Shown one piece after another: positions 16,161 through 25,000 of a stretch of DNA of 64,000 bases. Both the position numbers and the translations under genes were made by a program. The notes under the pieces were generated by a model. That model was not told where the DNA came from and did not search any database. It worked only from the letters and a program-made list of their open reading frames with translations. Each line of letters begins with the position of its first letter. The stretch's first letter is position 1. The stretch comes from CBDDKZ01 sp965230415 (GTDB taxonomy: Bacteria > Bacteroidota > Bacteroidia > Cytophagales > JAAEPT01), in contig CBDDKZ010000003.1 of NCBI GenBank assembly GCA_965230415.1, positions 186,001-250,000 of the forward strand, read 5' to 3'.

Positions 16161-17351
16161 TTAATTTTCAAGTGCCGCTACACCGGGTAAGGTTTTTCCT
16201 TCCATGTATTCCAACAAAGCACCACCACCCGTAGATACGTAAGACACATCTTCACTGAACCCAAGGTTATTAATAGCCGATGCAGAATCACCACCGCCTA
16301 TTAATGAGAAAGCTCCGTTGTTAGTAGCTTCTTTTACTGCATGAGCGATAGCTTCCGTTCCTGCTGAAAAATTGGACATTTCGAATACTCCCATTGGTCC
16401 ATTCCAAAGTATAGTTCTTGAGTTTTTGATGACTTCAGCAAATTTAGTACGCGACTCCGGTCCAATATCCAGACCTTCCCAGCCATCAGGAATATGACCT
16501 CTTTTTACCGTTTGAATATTGGCTTCGTTGCTAAAGTCGTCTGCTATTACCGTGTCTTCCGGGAAGATTAATGTTACGCCTTTTTCTTCCGCCTTTTTTT
16601 GTAGTTCAAGTACGTAATCCAATTTCTCTTCTTCACAAAGCGACATACCAATTTGACCTCCATTAGCCTTTACGAAGGTGTAGGACATGCCTCCTCCGAT
16701 GATTAGATTGTCAACAGAATCCAATAAACGCTCAATGATTAAAATTTTGTCGGATATTTTAGCTCCACCCATAATTGCAGTAAGTGGTTTTTCACCTTTG
16801 GTTAGAACTTTTTCTGCATTTTCAATCTCTGCAGTTAAGACATAACCAGCTACCTTTTCATCGAAATACTGTGCAATAATTGCAGTAGATGCATGTGCAC
16901 GGTGAGCAGTACCAAATGCATCATTTACATATACATCCGCTCCGAGATCAGCCAGTTTTTTAGCAAAACTTTCATCACCTTTAGTCTCTTCTTTGTAGAA
17001 ACGTAAGTTCTCTAATAATAAAACTTCACCTGCCTGCAAAGACGAAGCTTGCGATTGAGCTTCTTCACCTATGCAGTCGTTTGCAAATTTTACTTCAGTA
17101 CCGAATACTTCTGATAAACGACTAACAATGTGCTTTAATGAAAACTTCTCTTCCGGGCCCTCTTTAGGTCTTCCCAGGTGCGACATTAGAATTGCAGAAC
17201 CACCGTCTTTCAGGATCTTAGAAACGGTAGGTATAACAGCCTTAATTCTCGTTTCGTCAGTTATTTCGAATTTGTCATTTAGGGGTACATTGAAGTCTAC
17301 CCGAACAATCGCCTTTTTTCCGGCGAAATTATAATTGTCGATTGTATTCAT
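16161..17351 (-). CDS. pgk: Phosphoglycerate kinase
   Basis: This 396-residue protein is of full length for the family. It shows VRVDFNVPLND near the N-terminus, MSHLGRPKEGPEEKFSL, LLLENLRFYKEE, the hinge region AIMGGAKISDKI, LWNGPMGVFE, the nucleotide-binding GGGDSASA (usually GGGDSVAA) and STGGGALLEYMEGKTLPG near the C-terminus. It converts 1,3-bisphosphoglycerate and ADP to 3-phosphoglycerate and ATP in glycolysis, and runs in reverse in gluconeogenesis; the enzyme is cytoplasmic. It lies downstream of the ferredoxin gene on the same strand but is separated from it by a terminator, so it probably has its own promoter in the ~60-bp interval. Confidence 0.98.
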   Translation of the reverse strand: MNTIDNYNFAGKKAIVRVDFNVPLNDKFEITDETRIKAVIPTVSKILKDGGSAILMSHLGRPKEGPEEKFSLKHIVSRLSEVFGTEVKFANDCIGEEAQSQASSLQAGEVLLLENLRFYKEETKGDESFAKKLADLGADVYVNDAFGTAHRAHASTAIIAQYFDEKVAGYVLTAEIENAEKVLTKGEKPLTAIMGGAKISDKILIIERLLDSVDNLIIGGGMSYTFVKANGGQIGMSLCEEEKLDYVLELQKKAEEKGVTLIFPEDTVIADDFSNEANIQTVKRGHIPDGWEGLDIGPESRTKFAEVIKNSRTILWNGPMGVFEMSNFSAGTEAIAHAVKEATNNGAFSLIGGGDSASAINNLGFSEDVSYVSTGGGALLEYMEGKTLPGVAALEN

Positions 17352-17407
17352 ACTGTTCGTATTATTTCGAATTTAATTTTCTTCTTAACTTTCCATAAGA
17401 AGCATAA

Positions 17408-17437
17408 ACAAAAAGCCCTGACAATTATGCCAGGGCT
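17408..17437 (-). terminator. Rho-independent terminator of the ferredoxin gene
   Basis: Read leftward, AGCCCTG / CAGGGCT form a 7-bp stem with a 10-nt loop, followed by TTTTTGTTT. The element is 24 bp after the ferredoxin stop codon and separates it from pgk. Confidence 0.75.
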
Positions 17438-17461
17438 CACAATTTAATAAGAAAAATGATT

Positions 17462-17833
17462 TTATTCTCCGTGAAGCAATACTTTTTTCGCTTCAAGTTC
17501 CTCTGTACTTTCTTCATTATCCGGATCGGCAACGCAGCAATCTACGGGACAAACCGCAGCACACTGTGGTTCTTCATGAAAACCAGTACATTCAGTACAC
17601 TTTGTAGGAACAATGTAATAGAATTCATCTCCATCTGCACCGAAAGCACCTCCTTTTACAGGTTCCTGCTCTTCACCGGCATCTATAGTTGTACCATCTT
17701 CTAAAGTGTATGCAGTTAAATTGGTACCATCAGCGTAAGACCATTGTGCACCGCTCTCATATATAGCAGTGTTTGGGCATTCAGGTTCGCACGCTCCGCA
17801 GTTTATACACTCTTCTGTAATGATAATTGCCAT
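17462..17833 (-). CDS. 4Fe-4S dicluster ferredoxin
   Basis: The 123-residue acidic protein has two cluster motifs: C-x2-C-x2-C-x3-CP (Cys9, 12, 15, 19) and C-x2-C-x8-C-x3-CP (Cys79, 82, 91, 95). A ~60-residue acidic insertion lies between them. The x8 spacing and longer tail match the Alvin-type (Allochromatium) low-potential ferredoxins. It is an electron carrier in the cytoplasm. The gene is divergent from the acyl-CoA reductase gene at 18058, a pairing common in Bacteroidota, which suggests the ferredoxin may serve that enzyme, though this is unproven. A well-formed Bacteroidota promoter lies upstream at 17882-17912. Confidence 0.93.
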   Translation of the reverse strand: MAIIITEECINCGACEPECPNTAIYESGAQWSYADGTNLTAYTLEDGTTIDAGEEQEPVKGGAFGADGDEFYYIVPTKCTECTGFHEEPQCAAVCPVDCCVADPDNEESTEELEAKKVLLHGE

Positions 17834-17881
17834 CTCTGTGTCTTTAGTAATTAACGTCTTATTGCGACTGTTTTAAGGCAA

Positions 17882-17912
17882 CAAAGTTAATTTTTAAAAT
17901 GTTTCAGTCAAA
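17882..17912 (-). promoter_or_regulatory. Promoter of the ferredoxin gene (TTTG-N19-TAACTTTG)
   Basis: Read on the minus strand, TTTG (17912-17909) and TAACTTTG (17889-17882) are separated by 19 bp. This fits the Bacteroidota housekeeping consensus TTG-N17-23-TAnnTTTG. It predicts a start near 17875 and a ~40-nt leader. Confidence 0.65.
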
Positions 17913-18020
17913 ATAATAAAAATCATTTTGAATGATTATAAATAGCGTTGTAAGTGTTTGTTAATCAATGATATTGATGGTGGTTGCTTGCGGTTAAAAC
18001 TAATTGTTTAATGAAAATTT

Positions 18021-18053
18021 TTTGCTTGAATATTGATTATAGACCTATCTTTG
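18021..18053 (+). promoter_or_regulatory. Promoter of the acyl-CoA reductase gene (TTTG-N21-TATCTTTG), probably leaderless
   Basis: TTTG at 18021-18024 and TATCTTTG at 18046-18053 are separated by 21 bp, fitting the Bacteroidota consensus. The -7 box ends only 4 bp before the ATG at 18058, so the transcript would start at or very near the start codon. Confidence 0.6.
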
Positions 18054-18057
18054 TTCC

Positions 18058-19071
18058 ATGGAATTGAACGACCGCATAGCCACCTTAGTGACTTTAGGAG
18101 AATTTATCACTACTTTGCCTGAAGAAGACTTAGCCTACCTTGCTCAAAACGCTTATAATGAGAATAACTGGTTTGTAAAAAAATCGATAGATCTGGCTTT
18201 GAGTGGTATAGGTAAAATATTGAATGAAGAATCGTTACGTTCGTTTTGTGACCAATACGAATTTAAAAATGAAGGTGCTGCTGTCGGAATAGTGATGGCC
18301 GGTAATATTCCAGCTGTAGGTTTTCATGATTTACTTTGTGCCTTATTGTGTGGGTGTAGCGTACAGGTTAAATTATCATCTTCAGACACCATTTTGCCAA
18401 AAGCAATTCTTCAATGGATACGGCAAATTGAACCACAATTAAGTAGCAGGGTCGAAGTGGTAGATAAGTTGAACCTCAAAAGGATGCATAAAGTTATCGC
18501 TACGGGCAGTAATAACACCTCCAGGTATTTTGAGGCCTATTTCAAAAGTATTCCACGTCTAATCAGGCAAAGCCGCAGCTCATGTGCCGTTCTTTATGGC
18601 AATGAAGCCAAAAATGATTTTGCACATTTGGGTCAGGATATTTTTCAATACTTTGGATTAGGTTGCAGGAATGTAACTAAGTTGTATGTTCCGGAAAATT
18701 ATGATTTTAAGCCGCTGTTAGATGTCATAACAGAAGAGTTTAAGTTTGTACTGGACAATACTAAATACGCAAATAATTATGGGTATCAACGATCGATATT
18801 TTTAATAAATGGAGCTTATCATTTGGATACCGGATTTCTATTGTTGACTGAAAAAAAGGAAATAGCCAGTGCATTGAGCACTTTGCATTATGAGTATTAT
18901 CAGAATGAGGCAGCACTCGATCTGACGCTTACCCAAAATACAGATGAGATACAATGTATAGTTTCAAAAGAGGGGAAATATGCAGGCTCCGTAGACCTTG
19001 GTTGTGCACAACAGCCAGAAATCGATGATTATGCAGATGGCATTGATACCATGGAGTTTTTGTTAGCCTAA
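18058..19071 (+). CDS. Acyl-CoA reductase (LuxC-like family)
   Basis: The 337-residue protein matches the short Bacteroidota acyl-CoA reductase family: VGIVMAGNIPAVGFHDLL near residue 76, VIATGSNNTSRYFEAYF near residue 146, IPRLIRQSRSSCAVL near residue 165, and GLGCRNVTKLYVP with Cys203, the likely nucleophile by analogy with ALDH-fold enzymes. It would reduce a fatty acyl-CoA to the aldehyde with NADPH, or act in a related step of lipid metabolism. It is divergent from the ferredoxin gene. The ATG follows a consensus -7 box so closely that the mRNA may be leaderless. Its stop is 4 bp from the end of the adhesin gene (convergent), with no terminator between them. Confidence 0.85.
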   Translation: MELNDRIATLVTLGEFITTLPEEDLAYLAQNAYNENNWFVKKSIDLALSGIGKILNEESLRSFCDQYEFKNEGAAVGIVMAGNIPAVGFHDLLCALLCGCSVQVKLSSSDTILPKAILQWIRQIEPQLSSRVEVVDKLNLKRMHKVIATGSNNTSRYFEAYFKSIPRLIRQSRSSCAVLYGNEAKNDFAHLGQDIFQYFGLGCRNVTKLYVPENYDFKPLLDVITEEFKFVLDNTKYANNYGYQRSIFLINGAYHLDTGFLLLTEKKEIASALSTLHYEYYQNEAALDLTLTQNTDEIQCIVSKEGKYAGSVDLGCAQQPEIDDYADGIDTMEFLLA

Positions 19072-19075
19072 TAGC

Positions 19076-22000
19076 CTATCGGACAATTTGTACCCAGCCT
19101 TTTTCTGAACGGTCGGGCATAATTAGTTCGAAAAAATAGGTGCCATCTGTAAGTCTTCCACCATCCCAGTCATTCTGGTAGTTGAAATTTTCGTAGACAA
19201 TATTACCCCACCTGTCAAATACCCTTAATGTGGAATTATCTTGTAGGTTATGGACAAAAAATACGTCGTTCTTACCATCATTATTCGGTGTAAAGACATT
19301 AGGAATAAAAAATTCGGTTTTTACTTCTACAAGGAAAATACGTTCACAGCCATTTGCGTCTTGAATGGTTACTAAATGCGCTCCTGCAGCGATTTCACGC
19401 ATTGTGTTTTGATCCCCGTCTCCGGAAATAAATGGCGTAAATGTTGGTGATTCATTCAGGCTGTATAGATATCCCGGTGTACCTCCTCCAACACTGTCTA
19501 CTGTAATGGTACCAATATTTATACCTTTTTGACTAGGAGTGGTGCTAAATGTAGCCGCAATAGTATCAGGTTCAAAGACTTCAAAGTAGCTTACTGTTGT
19601 GCTGTCATTGAGCGTTTGTACATCCGGATAAATGCATGAGAAATTAGTGCTGGTATCAGTCTCTTTTATATAAAGCACATGTTGACCCGCTAATAAATCG
19701 TTATAAATACTGTCAGTACTAAAGGAGGATGTGTCATCAACTGCAAATTCGAATATCGAAGTTCCTGAGGTAGATATAAGTGTTAGAATTTGAACACTGC
19801 CATCTTCACCTTCCGGGCAAAGCGTGGAATCTACGTTTATTATGGCATCGGCAGTACTCACTGGTATGACAATGTTTCGTCCAAAACTACACGAAGGGTT
19901 TGCTGTTTCTACAATCCGTACGGTATAATTGCCTCCCGCCAAATCTTCAAATACAGGGTTGTTTACTTTGATGGTGTCGCTTGTGTTCTGAGAATTGATG
20001 AGCTCGTACCTGAAAGGAGGTGCTCCGCCGCTGGTAATTAATGTAGCACTACCGTTGTCCAAACCACAATTAGCACTTGTTATATTAACATCGTTGATTG
20101 AAACGGGTGAATTGTTAGGGATATTGAAGTCGAATGGATATTCACAGCCAATATTGTCTTGAATAACAATGATGTAATCGCCACTTGAGAGATCTGTGAA
20201 CGTTGTATCATTCTGGAATGGAACTATTACGGTATCGCCTGTTCCATTTCGCAATTCGAAAGTATATGGTAAAGGCGCGCCTATAGATCCAGTGCCTAAT
20301 AGTGTGGCCTGAGCATCATCACCAGCACATGACGCAAGCGTGTTTTCAACAGAAACACCGCTTAAATCAAGTCCGTAATTGATTGTGAAACTACTCGTAT
20401 CTATGCAACCCAAATCCAGGTCACGTGTTAGTACGGTATATGTTCCCAGTCCGATTTGATCAAGGTCTTCATTGACAAAAGTTAGGCTGTCCTTGAAGGT
20501 GCCTCCCAGTATGGAAAATTCAAAATTCCCTGATCCACCACTTATGCTGTCTATTTGTGCCGAACCATCATTGGTGAAACAGTCCGTAGGTGAAATAGCT
20601 TCTGACAAGTAAGTTTCAAATGCATCGGCATCTTTAATTTCGAAAGGAATATTTAGCGAACAACCCATACCGTCGGTAGCAATGAGTGTATCAATGCCAG
20701 CAGGAAGACTATCGTAAATAGCCGGTGTGTTTGATGGAATAATTTTTATATCTGAATTGAGTGAGTATATATATGGGAAAGATCCTCCGGTAAGCTCTAT
20801 TTGAATGGAGCCGTCGTTAGATCCCTGGCAAACAATATGCGAAAGAATAGTATCGACCAATGTGAATTCTGTGGGGTTAATCAATGTGAATTCTACTGGT
20901 ACGATACACCCTGTGGCATCTTTGATATATATCGTATAATTAAAAGCCGGTAAACCTATAAAAGAAGTGATGGTATCAAAGTCCAGTGTGTCATTAAAAC
21001 TTAATAAATACGGTTCAACACCACCTCTTATATTAGAGAAATGAATTTCACCGTCAAAACTATTAAAGCAGGAAGGGTTGCGTGTCGTATCATCAAACAG
21101 AATGGAGCTATTGAAGTTTAATAGTTCAGTTTGACGGCAGCCACCGTTATCTTCGATGCTTATATTGTAGATACCAGGTAAAAGATTGTTATAGTTTTGA
21201 ATATCCGAGCTGTTCATAGTAGTTGTTGTACCATTGAAATCAACAAGGTAAGGCTCTCCGTTTCCTCCTGCCAGATTGAATAAGTTGAACTCACCGGGAG
21301 GTCCTGTACATTCAGGGAATTGAATGGTGTCGATCTCAAAAGTAATGGGTGCAAGTACGGTTATGGTGTCTATAATAGGGGCGGATACGCCGCAGGCTAC
21401 CTCATCGCGCATAATAACAGTAATGATGGTATCTCCTGGCGTGTTGCCTTCAAATACGTGATTGGTACTATTTGTAAAGGTCAATCCATTGTCAAAAGAA
21501 AAGCTACCTTCAGGATGTTGTGTGAAGCCTTGAGAAAGATTTACGTTAATGGTGGTAGACGATTCATGACATAATACATTGTCAGCAATATCTAATGTGC
21601 CGGTTGGCCCGGGTAGTACTTGTACGTGTACACTACCAACTGAGCTACAAACTCCGGTATCATTTGATAGTACAAAGAAAGTGGTGTCCTGGAATGGGAA
21701 AGCATAAGTGGAGTCATTGGTAGGATCACTTAATATTGCTGCAGGGCTCCATTCATAAGACTGCATTCCCGATGCAACAAGTAAGACACTGTCTCCATTA
21801 CAAATAGAGGTGTCGCCGCTTGTAGTAATATTTGCCACCGGATTGGCAACAAGTGTGACAGAGTCTGTTGTAGAACAACCGCTTGGCATAGAACCTGTAA
21901 CAATATAGGTGGTAGTGCCGAGGGGGGTAGCAATAGGGTTAGAACTTGTGTTGTCAGATAAGGTGGACGATTGTGGCGCGTGCCAGAAATAATTCAGTGC

Positions 22001-25000
22001 GCCAAATACATCAATAATACTACTGTCTCCAACGCATATCGTGTCTTTACTTAAAGTTATCGTCAAATTAATCGTAGAATCTACTGTAACGAAAACACTA
22101 TCCTGATGTCCACATCCAAGGCTGTTGGTAGCACTTACTACGTAATAGGAGCTACTGTCCGGAGTCGCAAAAACGGTGTCTCCAATGGTGTCAAAGAGTG
22201 CCGGTCCGCTCCACGTTGCACTAATACTGTTGCTTACAGTAAGCATTACAGTATCCCCAAAACATAAATCACTAGAATGTTGCGCAACAGGTGCCGGTAC
22301 GGGGTCTACAAATATAGTGATGTTCGTATCTGCAATACACCCTGATACGGTCAATGAACTAAGTGTATATGTGGTGGTGGTGTCAGGGAATGCAAAAGTG
22401 GAATCGTTATTAGGAGCGGATAAAGAAGTGCCTGGAGTCCAGTTATAAGTTAAGGCCCCCGAGGCAATTAATTGAGCCGAATCACCTTCACATATGCTGT
22501 CATTGCTCACAAAAACGGACGGAGCAGGAAATAAGTCGACATGAATAAAGACGCTATCGGAAGTTGAACATCCAAGCTCGTTACTTGCAACCAACGTGTA
22601 ATTTGTATTGTTATTTGGAACTACCTGCGTATGCATACTGTCAGGATTAATAATAGTTCCGCTACTTTGTGGTTCCCATTGAAATGTGGATGCTCCCTGT
22701 GTGCCGGGGTTCAAAAGAATGCTGTCGCCGATGCATATTGTGTCATCGGCTATCATATCTATGACTATTTCAGAAAGAACAATTAATTCGAGACTATCGG
22801 AATTTACACATCCCTCCGGAGAAATCGCCGTAGCATAAACAAATTGAGTGCTATTAGGGAATGCAACATTATTAAGCGCGGTGTCAGCTACTAAAACAGA
22901 GTCAGGAGACCAGATTACCGTTGATGTTAGATCACTATTGCTGAAAATAGTAATACTATCCCCAAAGCAAAGGCTGTCATTATCCGCTGATAAGTTAATT
23001 TTAGGTAATGTGTCTACTTGTACCAGCATGTTCGTATCACTCCGGCATCCTGCGGAATCTTCAACCGTTACCGAGTAAATAGTTGTTAAACCTGGTGTTA
23101 CCAAAAGAGAATCTTCTGTGGCATTAACAGGTGTGCCTCCCGGGTTCCAAACGTAAGATATGCCTCCTTGTGCCCAAATTAAGGCGGTGTCACCAATACA
23201 GATTCGTTGGTTTCCGCTCGTTGTAACTAGTGGTAAGGCGTTTACAGTTACAGTTACTTGAGTATCCAGTTCACAACCAGCCAAATTTTCTATGTGTACA
23301 TGATAGGTGGTGGTAGAAGTCGGGTTAGCCAATGTCGAATCGTTATTTGGTGTAAATAGATTAGTAGTTGGCGTCCAGGTATAACTGGTGCCGCCATCAG
23401 CCCATATGGTGACGGTGTCTCCCAGACAAATTTCCTGGTCTCCACTGGTTTGAGAAACTATTTGGGGTGAAACTGTAATAATTATACTATCGGTAGAACT
23501 ACAGTTATTGCCATCGGTACCCGTCACATAGAATGTGGTGTTGGAGTTCGGAAATGCAATTGGGTTCGCTATCGAGGAATCTGAAAGTGATCCTGTTGGT
23601 GTCCATAAGTAAGTGGTTGCACCTGATGCTGAAAGTGTCAGGCTGTCTCCTGCACAAATCAAAGTGTCGTTAGTGACTGCTAGCAGAGGAAGCGCATTTA
23701 CATTAACCGTTAGCGTGTCAAATGCACGGCAGCCAATGTTATCGGAAGCTATTAGCGTATAAGTGGTGCTTACTGGTGGAGTGGCGTCGACGTTTGCAAC
23801 ACCATTGGTACTAAGACTATTATCAGGTGTCCATTGATAATTAACGAAACCTGCTGTTGCATTTAATGAGCTGGTGTCGCCCAGGCATAAAGAGGTGTCA
23901 GAAGCAGAAATGGATACATTGAGCGGAGGTCTTACTACAAGAGTAAGGGTTGTTGTGTCTGCGCAACCGGCTGGTGTTGTGCCAATCAACTCATAAGTGA
24001 CCGTATTAGTAGGAAATGCAAGTGGGTTCGAGATATTGGAGTCGCTGAGAGAGGTGCCTGGCGACCAGGTAAATTGCGTAGCCCCAAAAGCCTGGAGAGG
24101 AATGGTGTCCAGGTGGCAAATGGTATCTGAGCCCGAAGGTATTGTTGTTAGGTTTATGGTAGTAAGTACAGATACGTTTGTTGTTCCTGTATTCTCACAA
24201 CCATTATTGTCCGTAACTGTTACCACATAAGCGGTATCAGTATTCGGCCATACAAGTGGCGTACTTGATGTTATATCATTTATATTAAAGTTCGGCGACC
24301 AGCTAAAAGATATTCCGCCTGTGGCAAAAAGTGCTAAAGTGTCTCCCAGGCAAATGGTGGTGTCATTGGAGGTGGTCACCACAGGTAGCGTGTTTACATT
24401 AACCGTAACTGTGGTGTCATCGCTGCAATTACTGGCATCGCTTACTGTGACGGTATATGTGGTCGTAGTGCCTGGGTTTGCCAGTGTAGAATCGTTAGTT
24501 GGTGTAAACAAGTCGGTATTTGGTGTCCAGGTATAATTCGTGCCACCCTGAGCCCAGATTAAAGCGGTGTCATTTTCGCAAATAGTCTGATCTCCACTGG
24601 TAGTAATGGTAGGTAGCGCGTTGACAAATACAGTAACTGATGCATCGGTAAAACAGCCAATGGCATCTTCCACCCGAACGGTATAAGTAGTGTTGGCCGA
24701 AGGGTTAGCCAATGTCGAATCGTTAGTTGGTGTAAATAGATTAGTAGTAGGTGTCCAGGTATAACTGGTGCCACCATCAGCCCAAATTTGAGCGGTATCA
24801 TTGATACAAATTGTTTGGTCACCACTGGTGTTAACAACAGGAGGGGAGACAACCGTAACGGTGACGTTCGCCAAATTACTACAATTATTGCCATCAGTGC
24901 CTACCACCGTATAGGTAGTGGTGCCTGGTGGAGTGGCAATTGGATTTGAAATGTTAGGGTCATCGAGCGATGCGGCAGGAGTCCATACGTAATTAATTGC

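Noticed and set aside
18004..18011. Single TTGTTTAA copy upstream of acyl-CoA reductase
   Set aside because: Only one copy without partner or spacing; expected by chance in AT-rich intergenic DNA.
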